DNA from: Leptospira inadai serovar Lyme str. 10
GTDB lineage: Bacteria; Spirochaetota; Leptospiria; Leptospirales; Leptospiraceae
Reading direction: 5' to 3'
Length of the DNA stretch: 64,000 nucleotides
NCBI RefSeq assembly: GCF_000243675.2
Contig: NZ_AHMM02000006.1
Location: 62,001 to 126,000 of the forward strand
Shown here: one piece after another, positions 37,049 to 45,524 of the stretch
Layout: each line of letters begins with the position of its first letter
Position numbering within the stretch: the stretch's first letter is position 1
Program-made: the position numbers and the translations under genes
The notes under the pieces: model-generated
Database searches by the model: none
What the model saw: only the letters and a program-made list of their open reading frames with translations
What the model was told of the DNA's origin: nothing

Positions 37049-38026
37049 TTAAAGTCGGAAAAGAAGCCCTCCCCAGTAGAAACCTCCTCCCACCGCGGGA
37101 GTTAGAAAAAGGTCCCCTTTTTTGAAGGTACCTTTCTGATAAAATTCCGAAAGAACGACCGGAATGGATGCCGCTGAAGTATTACCGACTCGGTCGAAAT
37201 TCATAAGAATTTTTTCCCTGGGAAACTTGGTTCTCTTCAGGAGGCTCTGTACCACGACGTCCGTACCTGGATGGGGGACGACCCAGTCGATATCCTCGGG
37301 AGTTAAACCGTTTCGCTGCAGGAGATCATCCATTGCGGAAAGGGTCAAGTCCGCAGCCTTCGTGACCAAATCCGGAAAACTTTTCACGTAACTTTGCGGA
37401 GGCGGACCCGTAACAATAACGCCTGAAAGATCCCCATCGTCTTTCAAAAAGGAATCAATAATTCCGAATTCTTTTTCTCCCGTAAACTCCAATAACACTC
37501 CCGCAGCGCCATCCCCGGCGGTAAATTCTCCGTAACCGCCGATTCTAGTGCGTATCGAAAAACGTTCGCTGCCGATGACTAATGCCGTTTTAAATTTTCC
37601 CGTTCCTAAATATGCGGATGCCATTTGAACACCGTGGACGAAACCGGTGCAAGCCGTACTTATATCGAACGATAAAGCATTTTTGGTTCCCGCTAGCTTT
37701 GATGCCTGTGGGGCGAGATCGGGGAGAAAATAGCGGTCCGTCCAATTGGCTAAAATAAACAGATCGACGTCGTCCGCCTTTTTACCGGCGTCTTTCAATG
37801 CCATTTCGGCAACTTTTGCGGCCATATACATAGCAGTTTCCGTTTCGGACGCTCTATGTCTCTTCGTAACTCCGATATCCCCGATGACCGCTTTCTCTGC
37901 AGGATGCATTTCCGGGTACTTGAGCCTGCTTTGAATTTCCTCGTTGGTTACTACTCTTTCCGGTAGGTAATGTCCAAAGCCGGTGATCCGGACGCCGTTG
38001 GACGCAGGGATTTTATTAGTAACCAT
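37049..38026 (-). CDS. 3-oxoacyl-ACP synthase III family protein
   Basis: FabH-like condensing enzyme of 325 aa with the Cys-His-Asn triad: C126 in STACTGFVHG, H252 in PHPGTD and N282 in GNTSAASIPV. By family it condenses an acyl-CoA with malonyl-ACP; it could also be a beta-ketoacyl synthase-like acyltransferase. The last segment GGGFYWGGLLFRL is the normal C-terminal end. It stands next to a CoA-transferase gene 71 bp away on the same strand. ATG at 38026 with a weak AGAAGA. Confidence 0.92.
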   Translation of the reverse strand: MVTNKIPASNGVRITGFGHYLPERVVTNEEIQSRLKYPEMHPAEKAVIGDIGVTKRHRASETETAMYMAAKVAEMALKDAGKKADDVDLFILANWTDRYFLPDLAPQASKLAGTKNALSFDISTACTGFVHGVQMASAYLGTGKFKTALVIGSERFSIRTRIGGYGEFTAGDGAAGVLLEFTGEKEFGIIDSFLKDDGDLSGVIVTGPPPQSYVKSFPDLVTKAADLTLSAMDDLLQRNGLTPEDIDWVVPHPGTDVVVQSLLKRTKFPREKILMNFDRVGNTSAASIPVVLSEFYQKGTFKKGDLFLTPAVGGGFYWGGLLFRL

Positions 38027-38097
38027 TCTTCTACGTTCTCCCGTGGAATAATAAATTTCCAGTCATAATTCCATTCTTTTGCTACACGGCTGCAAAA

Positions 38098-39912
38098 TTA
38101 AGGCAAGCGCGTGTAAACCATAAATTGTTCCGTATAGATTCTTTCCGGATCTAATTCCCGGAGTATCGTAAGTTCTTCCGAATTGATAGGAGGTTCTTCC
38201 GAAACCGTAAGATCTTCATCGGGGGGAAGCCATAAGGTATACCGCAGCACCGCCTCCAAGGCTTCCATTTCGTCGTCGGAAGCGGGCGCGATCCAGGATG
38301 AAAGTTCGAACGGATGGTCGGAAAAAGCAGGTCGTTTGAAACGACCGAATTGGCATACCGCTTCTACGACTCTTTCTCCGGGAGAAGTGATGTGTTTCAC
38401 TTTTCTAACGAAGCGGTACCTGTTGGCTTTTGCGACCACGATCGTATCGGCGGAGGAAACGATATCGTTTGCACCGCCCGAACCGACCAAGAATTTACCT
38501 TTGCCGTCCATTACGGAATTCACATTTCCGAACCAATCTATTTCGGCAGCTCCGATCACTCCCAAACAATTATCGGGAACGACCGTCCCGAGAATATTGG
38601 CCGTGTCGGATAACATCGAGCATTGCTGCGCATGCAATTGGCTAAAAAGAAAAACGTCGCCCTGAAACGGACGCATCCCGTAAAACCCGAGTTCGGCGAT
38701 GATTCGAATACGAATTCCTTCCTTCTCCAATAACTTCGAAGCCGTCCAAGCGGCCATATGAGCCGCGCCGATTCCGGCTAGAATCGTTTTATAACCCTTA
38801 TGTTTCACTCTATCTATGATGGCTCTTGCGGCTAGAATGATCGTCTGCTCCGAATCGTTTACGGTTTTGGAATCTTCCGGTTGCGTTAAGTGATGTTCCG
38901 GGGGAATCATTTTCAATCTTCGTAATTTGACCTCCCCGATCTCCTCCAGATACTCCTCATGCCCGCCCGGTAAATCGACGAACTGCTTAAACCAACGATC
39001 GGCCTTACTCGGAACTCCGGCCGCCTCGTTTGCTTCCCTTTGGAATTCGTAATCGTCCAAATACGTTTCGATTCCTTCGAATGCCGGAACGTCCGGGAGA
39101 CCGTGAACGCGCAAGGATTGCGGATGCGCGCCGTACCTTGCCATGGCCAAGCCCATAACTTTTCCACCGGGAATACTTACTAATTCCGGAGGAATCATTC
39201 CTCTAGGCACGATTTTTTCCACAGTGGCAATGACGCCTTTTGTTGCGGCCAAGGCCCCCCAGGCTCCTTCACCGGCAGGAGGACAGAGGACGATATTTCC
39301 GTCTTCGTCCGCGACTACTCCGTGAACGAGAGTGATATCGGGAGTCAAGGGCGTGATGAAAGCCAGGTCTTTTTCGCGGGTCCCCCGGCTTTCGCTTGTT
39401 AGGTGGTGCTTTGCGGCCTCGCCAAACGGATTTCCGGGAGTCGGTTTGCCGTAAAGAAACGCTGTCGTTCCCAATTTATCTAGGATCATATCCGATCCGA
39501 TTAAGGAATTCGTAATGAAGCCGGGAAGATGCATGGCTCCCGCCATAAGTCTTTGCACGATCGTAAGAAGGGACCAGAGCTCTAATTCGAACGGTTTCCC
39601 TTCCAGCAAGTCCTTATACAAAGAATTCGGGCTTGGCTTGGGATAATTATCCCCCGCAAATCCCGTTATCATTTTTTTCACGATTCCAGAAAGAGCGAGT
39701 GCGTGGGCGCTGGAGTGAATTCCGGCCACGCTGATCGTGAATTCAGGGTTTTTGCCTTTGAAGCTGCGAACTAACGAATATATTAACGCGTTCGGACGCG
39801 ACATGGTCGTAGCCAGATGCAGATACATTCCAGGTTGAATAAACTCGCGGACAAGACTATCCGGGTCTGGAAGAATTCTAGTTGGTTCTGGATGGTACGA
39901 CTCTCTAAGCAT
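38098..39912 (-). CDS. CoA-transferase, fused alpha-beta form
   Basis: The 604-residue protein has two CoA-transferase halves. The first carries LHLATTMSRPNALIYSLVR and ITGFAGDNYPKPS; the second carries the GSGGANDIVSSADT motif typical of glutaconate/acetoacetate CoA-transferase beta chains. The usual catalytic Glu cannot be assigned by eye. It transfers CoA between acyl acids by family; substrate unknown. ATG at 39912; the neighbouring acyl enzymes suggest fatty acid or amino acid degradation. Confidence 0.85.
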   Translation of the reverse strand: MLRESYHPEPTRILPDPDSLVREFIQPGMYLHLATTMSRPNALIYSLVRSFKGKNPEFTISVAGIHSSAHALALSGIVKKMITGFAGDNYPKPSPNSLYKDLLEGKPFELELWSLLTIVQRLMAGAMHLPGFITNSLIGSDMILDKLGTTAFLYGKPTPGNPFGEAAKHHLTSESRGTREKDLAFITPLTPDITLVHGVVADEDGNIVLCPPAGEGAWGALAATKGVIATVEKIVPRGMIPPELVSIPGGKVMGLAMARYGAHPQSLRVHGLPDVPAFEGIETYLDDYEFQREANEAAGVPSKADRWFKQFVDLPGGHEEYLEEIGEVKLRRLKMIPPEHHLTQPEDSKTVNDSEQTIILAARAIIDRVKHKGYKTILAGIGAAHMAAWTASKLLEKEGIRIRIIAELGFYGMRPFQGDVFLFSQLHAQQCSMLSDTANILGTVVPDNCLGVIGAAEIDWFGNVNSVMDGKGKFLVGSGGANDIVSSADTIVVAKANRYRFVRKVKHITSPGERVVEAVCQFGRFKRPAFSDHPFELSSWIAPASDDEMEALEAVLRYTLWLPPDEDLTVSEEPPINSEELTILRELDPERIYTEQFMVYTRLP

Positions 39913-40220
39913 TGCACTATCGCGTAGAAAGTTTTAGCCGCGGGAGAACACGGCAAACTCCCAACAAATTTTATGTTATTTCGACGGAAAAAAAGAAGAT
40001 TTCATACGAAACCGCCCGGAAATCCAGTCAAAATCCGGCCCCGTTCGGAATTCTCACTTTTGCAACTAGGCTGAGGAATGTTATTTGATCTCGCCTAACG
40101 ATCCGGCGGCCGGGATTCCCGTTAGAGTGAATTCTACAAGCTATCGGTGTTTACTAGGTTTCAAGAATCGCAGTTGGAAATCCGATAGATAGAAGGACGC
40201 TCCGCACAAAGAGAAACAAA
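39913..40220. other. 308-bp divergent intergenic region
   Basis: Lies between the CoA-transferase gene and the hotdog operon. It contains a possible hairpin at 40095-40125 (CTAACG / CGTTAG around CCGG-CGG-CCGG) with no T-tract, likely part of the 5' region of the plus-strand genes. No gene is seen. Confidence 0.4.
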
Positions 40221-40664
40221 ATGTCCCAAATCCCCGTTCCGTCAAACTTCGCCTACTGGACTACAATCCCGGTTCGGAGATCCGATACGCGGAGTGCAAC
40301 CGTTGTCGGCGGACTTTTCGTTTCCCACCTAACTTACGAGACATTAATTCCCTTAATCAACGAAGCCTTTGACGCGTTTTTGGAGAATTATTCCTGGTCA
40401 AAGGCGAATATCGCAGGCTCCAATATCATCATCCCCCGGTTGGAAGCGGATTATAAATCCGAAGCAAAGTCGGGCGATATCTTAAAATTCGAAATTGCCG
40501 TTTCCAATCTTGGCAGGAAGTCCTGCGATCTGATTTTTCAAGTGACCAAGAATCCTCAGGGAGAGGAGGTCGCGACGGTTAAAATCTCCTTGGTGTTTTA
40601 CGATTATGTTTCGCGTAAGACCATGGAAATTCCGGAAGGCTTTCGAAGCAGGTTTAGCGAATGA
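40221..40664 (+). CDS. Hotdog-fold acyl-CoA thioesterase-like protein
   Basis: The 147-residue protein shows the 4HBT hotdog pattern: an IPVRRSDTRSATVVGGLFVSH opening, a helix LIPLINEAFDAFL, then strands with PRLEADYKSEAKSGDILKFEIAV and a closing SLVFYDY. The usual catalytic Asp pattern of YbgC-type enzymes is degenerate. It overlaps the next gene by 4 bp (ATGA), so the two are coupled and may form a heteromer. Ribosome site upstream: the start ATG follows GAAACAAA without a strong Shine-Dalgarno. Confidence 0.85.
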   Translation: MSQIPVPSNFAYWTTIPVRRSDTRSATVVGGLFVSHLTYETLIPLINEAFDAFLENYSWSKANIAGSNIIIPRLEADYKSEAKSGDILKFEIAVSNLGRKSCDLIFQVTKNPQGEEVATVKISLVFYDYVSRKTMEIPEGFRSRFSE

Positions 40665-41545
40665 AATCGGACGGCTCATCGAACGGACCAGAGGCGGAGT
40701 TTCCGAAAAAATATTTTTTTTCGACGGAGATTCCGATTCGTAAAATCGATCTGAGCTTGGACATCCACGTATCGTTTGCGAGCGTCTTGGATTTGGTCAT
40801 GGAGGCCCATCTCCAGTTCTTCCAATTTCTGGGCTACTCCGTAACCGACATTCACGGAAACAGCATCATATTTGCGAATGCCGTGATTCTTTATCAGGGA
40901 GAGTTGCTTTATAAGGACCGGGTCGTTATCGACGTTTCTCTGGATAATATCGGGGAAAAGTCCTTTGATTTGTATTTTCGTCTTTCTAAGGATCGCAGAA
41001 GACAGAAAGTTTCTCTCGTAAAAATTCGCGTTTTATTCTTCAATTATGAGCAAAGAAAGGTGGTACCGGTTCCGGACGTATTTCGGGAAAAATTCGAAAC
41101 GGGTAAGGTTCCCGCCCGAGTCAGTCCCGACGTCGGTGAAGGAAACATCGTCGCAAAAGCGGCCGATTCGTACGGAGGAGAAATCGGTTTTCGTAAACTG
41201 GAAGTTTGGAAGCTTTCTCACGAGTTCGTATTACGATTATTTAATCTTTGCGATATTTGGAAACCTCAGGCCGAAGCGACTTTGATCGAGCACGTTCGGT
41301 CCGTCGCATCTTTATTACCAGTCCGGATTGCGGGCGCATGGGGTGCGAGAATCCGCTCGGAGAAAATTCGCAATATTCTCAGGGCGAAAGTTCATCTCGA
41401 GGAACTTAGATATTTATTGGTTCTCGTGTCCGATTTGGGCGTAGCCGATCCGAAGAAAGAGCTTGCAGATCTAGTTAAAATCAATTTGCATTTAAAGAAA
41501 TACTTAAATAGAGTCCGCACGGGAGAAGCTAGAAAAATCGTATAA
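40661..41545 (+). CDS. Hotdog thioesterase - four-helix-bundle fusion
   Basis: Residues 1-160 are a second hotdog domain, paralogous to the previous protein (EIPIRKIDLSLDIHVSFASVLDLVMEAH). Residues about 175-290 match the four-helix-bundle family best known from 23S rRNA intervening sequences: GFRKLEVWKLSHEFVLRLF, a central helix LPVRIAGAW and a late LEELRYLLVLVSDLG. The two domains are joined by a short charged linker. The start overlaps the previous stop by 4 bp. Such a fusion is unusual; the bundle may be a dimerisation or RNA-binding module, but that is inference. Confidence 0.8.
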   Translation: MKSDGSSNGPEAEFPKKYFFSTEIPIRKIDLSLDIHVSFASVLDLVMEAHLQFFQFLGYSVTDIHGNSIIFANAVILYQGELLYKDRVVIDVSLDNIGEKSFDLYFRLSKDRRRQKVSLVKIRVLFFNYEQRKVVPVPDVFREKFETGKVPARVSPDVGEGNIVAKAADSYGGEIGFRKLEVWKLSHEFVLRLFNLCDIWKPQAEATLIEHVRSVASLLPVRIAGAWGARIRSEKIRNILRAKVHLEELRYLLVLVSDLGVADPKKELADLVKINLHLKKYLNRVRTGEARKIV

Positions 41546-41728
41546 AACTCCTCTATTCCGCTTTAGCTTCTTTTAATCGAATTTTCCGGGTTGAATTCGC
41601 ACTTATGCGATTTCTAAAGTTTTTAGTTGACGCTCCCGAAATCCCATGATATTCAATCAACTCGACGAAATCACCCCCGAAGGCCCATTCAGCCGTAAGG
41701 TTGGGCCACTCAATTAATTCGAGTATAC

Positions 41729-42490
41729 ATGAAAAATAAAATCGCAATAGTCACCGGCGGAAACGCGGGGATCGGAAAATCTCTTGTTTTGGAATTTTCC
41801 GCTCGGGGAGCCAAGGTCTTGTTTTGTGGAAGGCGTGTAGAAGAGGGAAAAAAAGTGGAGGAGGAAGTTCGTCGATCGGGAGGAGAGGCAAGATTTTTCC
41901 CTTGCGACGTTTCCGACGATGCTCAAGTAAAAGATTTCATCGATAAGGCCGAAGCCATGTACGGAGGGTTGGATTTTGCGGTAAACAATGCGGGAGTCGG
42001 AGGACTTTCCTTACCGCTTCACGATTATCCCGAAAAAGTCTGGGAAAAGGTCGTAAACGTAAACTTAAAAGGAACTTGGCTTTGCATGAAGTATGAGATT
42101 CCCTTATTATTGAAGAGAGGAAAGGGTGCGATCGTGAATATATCTTCGATTGCAGGGATTGTGGGTGCGGATTGGAAGGTTGCGCCGTACTCCGCCGCAA
42201 AGCACGGCATCATCGGCTTAACCAAATCCGCTGCGCTCGAGTACGCGGAACAAAACATCAGAGTCAACGCGATTTGTCCGGGTTTCATTCGCACCGAAAT
42301 GTTGGAAGGACTGTTTCGGAGTTCTTCCGATCCTGCCGAGGCAGAACGCAGAATCACTCGTTTACATCCCGCAAATAGACTTCCCGAACCGGAGGAAGTC
42401 GCTAAGGCGGCGATCTGGCTCTGTTCCGATGAAGCTTCTTTTATTACCGGTGCGGCACTGCCTGTCGACGGCGGGTATACGGCTAAATAA
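41729..42490 (+). CDS. Short-chain dehydrogenase/reductase
   Basis: Classical SDR of 253 aa: NAD(P)-binding TGGNAGIG at the N-terminus, NNAG at strand 4, catalytic Ser in NISSIAGI, and Tyr-Lys in YSAAKHG. The C-terminal ITGAALPVDGGY is the common family end. The Arg after the first motif region (GRRVEEGKK) suggests NADPH preference. The substrate may be a 3-ketoacyl thioester given the neighbouring acyl enzymes. It stands alone on the plus strand. Confidence 0.93.
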   Translation: MKNKIAIVTGGNAGIGKSLVLEFSARGAKVLFCGRRVEEGKKVEEEVRRSGGEARFFPCDVSDDAQVKDFIDKAEAMYGGLDFAVNNAGVGGLSLPLHDYPEKVWEKVVNVNLKGTWLCMKYEIPLLLKRGKGAIVNISSIAGIVGADWKVAPYSAAKHGIIGLTKSAALEYAEQNIRVNAICPGFIRTEMLEGLFRSSSDPAEAERRITRLHPANRLPEPEEVAKAAIWLCSDEASFITGAALPVDGGYTAK

Positions 42491-42634
42491 ACCCAACCGG
42501 GTCATTTATAACTCAAGGAACGATTTTTCTCGAACATAAAGAATGTTTCTTTTTTCTTGTAGAATCGCTACTCTTAGTCATCTTAACTATAACCGAAGAG
42601 CAGTCCCGAAAGGCTATATTCTTATTTTCTAAAA

Positions 42635-43399
42635 ATGAACATTCATTATTACGCAATCACGGACAAGGGAAATTTTCGATCCCATAATGAAGACTCGTTT
42701 CTGGCAAACGGAGAGCTTGTATGCGGTCAAATTCATGATGGATTAGTGAATGTTCGAAACGCGAATACCGACGACTCTCCCGCACTATTCGCTTTAGCCG
42801 ACGGCTTAGGCGGACACGAGGCCGGCGAAGTCGCGAGCCGGACCGCCCTGGAAAAATTGTCCTGGATGGCAAGAGCCATTCAGCCTTTGGAGGAGTTACC
42901 TTCTCTGGGGTGGAAGAATCTACTTAGGAAAATCAACACCGAAGTTAATTTTTACGGCCAATCCATCGGAAAACCGAATATGGGTACTACCCTAGTAGGT
43001 TGCCTTCTTGGAAAAAAGAAATCCTGGATCTTCAACGTAGGGGACAGTCGACTGTATCACATGAATCAGGAAGGCTTACGCAAGGTAACGGTCGATCATA
43101 ATATCGGCGAGGAATTGGGAACGGGAATCGGTAGAAATCTTCTAACGAGTTGCATCGGCGCCGGTTCCAAGGATATGCAAGCGGATCTTTTTGATTTTAC
43201 GGGAAAGCTTTCCGCCGGAGATCATTTATTACTTTGTACCGACGGCCTTACCGAAGTCTTAAATATCGACTCGATCGAAAAAGTAATTAAGGAGCATAAT
43301 GATTTAAAGGAGATCTGCTCCATTCTATCGGAAGAGGCCAATCTCAGAATGACCCGGGACAATCATACCGTCTTGGTGATACGAGTGGATAGTTTATAA
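42635..43399 (+). CDS. PP2C-family protein phosphatase
   Basis: The 254-residue protein has the PP2C metal motifs: DKGNFRSHNEDSF at the start, FALADGLGGHEAG, and LLLCTDGLTEVL, with the final Asp in MTRDNHTV. It is a Ser/Thr phosphatase of the Stp1/PrpC type. It is convergent with the second SiaB-like kinase, 27 bp apart. A dephosphorylation partner in a SiaB-type switch is possible (inference). No signal peptide. Confidence 0.93.
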   Translation: MNIHYYAITDKGNFRSHNEDSFLANGELVCGQIHDGLVNVRNANTDDSPALFALADGLGGHEAGEVASRTALEKLSWMARAIQPLEELPSLGWKNLLRKINTEVNFYGQSIGKPNMGTTLVGCLLGKKKSWIFNVGDSRLYHMNQEGLRKVTVDHNIGEELGTGIGRNLLTSCIGAGSKDMQADLFDFTGKLSAGDHLLLCTDGLTEVLNIDSIEKVIKEHNDLKEICSILSEEANLRMTRDNHTVLVIRVDSL

Positions 43400-43426
43400 A
43401 CGTCCCGAAATTTCGGAATACGAAAA

Positions 43427-43990
43427 TCAAACATCTTCTCCCGCTGAAAATTCCTCCTTGTCCGTCAAAAGGAATCTTGCGGTTAACCGAAAGAAAACGC
43501 CTCCGTCTTCCCCTTTTTCGAATTGAAAAACGAGAGGGAGATCCGATTTTCGGGCTATTTCATAAAATCCTAATCCTGCTCCTTTGCTGTCCCGGGGTCT
43601 TTCTGAGCGAATTTGAATATTATACTTTTCTTTTAATTCTTCCGGCGATAATTGCTTGGTTTCCTCCAGTCGATCCTTTAAATAGGGGACTTTTTCCGGG
43701 TGGATGGAGTTTCCACAGTTCAATTCCCAATTACGCGATTTTCTTCTCAGCACTAAAATTCCGATTCCGCTTTTTTCATCCCTTTCCTGGGAGTAATGAG
43801 CGACGTTCTGAGCCATCTCGACGAATACTGTGAGAATCCGATTTCGCTTTTTTTCCTCCATAAGCTTTTCCTTTAGCAACTCGTTTAAGGAAGCGATCGT
43901 CGTTTCGGAAAAAGGACCTTTATACAGTAGGGCTACACCGGTCTTTCTTAGAATATTATATTGTCTTGACAGTTGCATATTTTTCCTCAA
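43427..43990 (-). CDS. Second SiaB-like protein kinase
   Basis: The 187-residue protein parallels the other SiaB family member: N-box VFVEMAQNVAHYS, G-box SKGAGLGFYEIARKS and matching spacing (DRLEETKQLSPEELKEKYNIQIRSERPRDSKGAG). The C-terminus is shorter and acidic. No SiaC-type gene lies close by, so its substrate may be encoded elsewhere or be the same SiaC-like protein. It overlaps the KAS II gene by 4 bp (ATGA), so translation is coupled to a lipid-synthesis gene. Confidence 0.85.
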   Translation of the reverse strand: MRKNMQLSRQYNILRKTGVALLYKGPFSETTIASLNELLKEKLMEEKKRNRILTVFVEMAQNVAHYSQERDEKSGIGILVLRRKSRNWELNCGNSIHPEKVPYLKDRLEETKQLSPEELKEKYNIQIRSERPRDSKGAGLGFYEIARKSDLPLVFQFEKGEDGGVFFRLTARFLLTDKEEFSAGEDV

Positions 43991-45273
43991 AAATCGGGAG
44001 CGGCCAAGCTAACGAAGGACGATTGGCTTCCGATCGCAAATGCCATGGAAATCGCGTACCTTAGCCGTGTTTTGCGGGCGCCTTCGGCAGCATGATCGTG
44101 ATCGCATTCCGGATCCGGATCCGTCACATTGATGGTCGGACAGACGGTTTGATTTTTTAGCATTAGAGAAGTGGCGGCCACGTTTATGATCCCTGCCGCG
44201 CCGAATGTATGTCCGAAAATCGGCTTAATGGATCCGACGGGAGCCCAGTGAAATTTCGGTTTTCCGTCATACAATAATGAGATCGCCCTGCTTTCTGCCA
44301 GATCATTATTATAAGTGGCGGTTCCATGACCGCAAAAATAGTCGATATCTCCTAAATGGATATTACTAATTTTCATTAAATGCTTTAATCCGGTTGCCGC
44401 TTTTTTACCGGTTAAGTCCATTCTCATCGCGTGATCGGCCTCGTTATAGCTGTAAGTGCCTAGGACTTCCGCGTAGATTTTTGCGCCTCGATTCAAGGCT
44501 CGATCCAACCTTTCCAAGACGAGGACTACGGCACCTTCGCCTAAAAGAAAACCGTCCCTGTTTTTATCATAAGGACGAATCCCTCGCTTCGGGTCTTCCT
44601 TTTCTAAAGACATAACTCTACTCATCGGGTCGGAATACATCATCATCAAGGGTTTCAAAAGAGGGAATTCATGCCCGCCTGCATACATGATTTCGGCGCG
44701 TCCTTTTCGGATCGCCTGATAACATAGGCTGATCGCGTGATGTCCGCCTACGCAGGCCGCCGAGATGGTGGTTACAAAGCCTTGGATATTGGAATTAATG
44801 GCAGTTAAATTAGTCGGGTTTGAAGCCATAGAAGTTAATACGGAATATCGGTCAAAAACACTTTGGTCCTTTTCCTCTATATACTTTCGCCAGGCAAAGT
44901 CCCACCAAGCCAGGGAAGCCCTGGAAGAAGAGTCGATAAAGCCTACGCGAGACGGATCCAAGGTCCCCTTTTCGATTTTGGCGTCTTTATTCGCCTCTTC
45001 CATTGCAGCCATTAAGGCAAAGGTCTCGGTATTATAATTTTTAGCGTAGTTACCGTTTAAGTCCGGAAGGTGGCGCTTCCAATCGAAGGTATTCATTTCC
45101 CCCGCTACTTTTACGGGAAAATCATCGACGGGAAATCGCGTAATGAATTGAAGCTGGGATTTTCCTTCGGAAATGTTCGTCCAGAAGTCGGGGACAGTAA
45201 ACGTATTCGGGAGAATCACGCCGATGCCGGTGACTACGACTCTCGAGTTCTTTCCATTTTTAATCTTTTCCAT
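43987..45273 (-). CDS. 3-oxoacyl-ACP synthase II-family protein
   Basis: Thiolase-superfamily condensing enzyme with the Cys-His-His set: Cys in SAACVGGHHAI, His in FCGHGTATYND-like CGHGTATYNND, His in FGHTFGAAG. The length after the start chosen (428 aa) is that of FabF. The frame is open to a GTG at 45309, but ATG at 45273 (MEKIKNGKNSRVVVTGIGV) begins at the family's usual N-terminus. Acts on acyl-ACP/malonyl-ACP; exact chain or partner unknown. It is first in an operon with the SiaB-like kinase. Confidence 0.9.
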   Translation of the reverse strand: MEKIKNGKNSRVVVTGIGVILPNTFTVPDFWTNISEGKSQLQFITRFPVDDFPVKVAGEMNTFDWKRHLPDLNGNYAKNYNTETFALMAAMEEANKDAKIEKGTLDPSRVGFIDSSSRASLAWWDFAWRKYIEEKDQSVFDRYSVLTSMASNPTNLTAINSNIQGFVTTISAACVGGHHAISLCYQAIRKGRAEIMYAGGHEFPLLKPLMMMYSDPMSRVMSLEKEDPKRGIRPYDKNRDGFLLGEGAVVLVLERLDRALNRGAKIYAEVLGTYSYNEADHAMRMDLTGKKAATGLKHLMKISNIHLGDIDYFCGHGTATYNNDLAESRAISLLYDGKPKFHWAPVGSIKPIFGHTFGAAGIINVAATSLMLKNQTVCPTINVTDPDPECDHDHAAEGARKTRLRYAISMAFAIGSQSSFVSLAAPDF

Positions 45274-45524
45274 AGTAAGAGTTGGGACGTAAGAATGGTG
45301 GTCCTCCACGAAATTGGAATAAAAAAATTATTCCTGCTGCTTTTCGACGGAAAAAAAGGGAAAAATTCTTTTCTCGCCACCTATAATAAGGAAAATTCCG
45401 AATTCTATCGCAAACTAGTCGTTTACCGAACGTCCAACTATTTGTAACTATTTTCATTACAATTATATCTATGTTCGAAGAAAGACAAGCATTCATTTGT
45501 AAGTTTCTTTGAAAGGAGAATATC

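Noticed and set aside
43405..43416. Terminator between the PP2C and SiaB-like genes
   Set aside because: CCGAAATTTCGG is a perfect palindrome but has no loop and no T-run.
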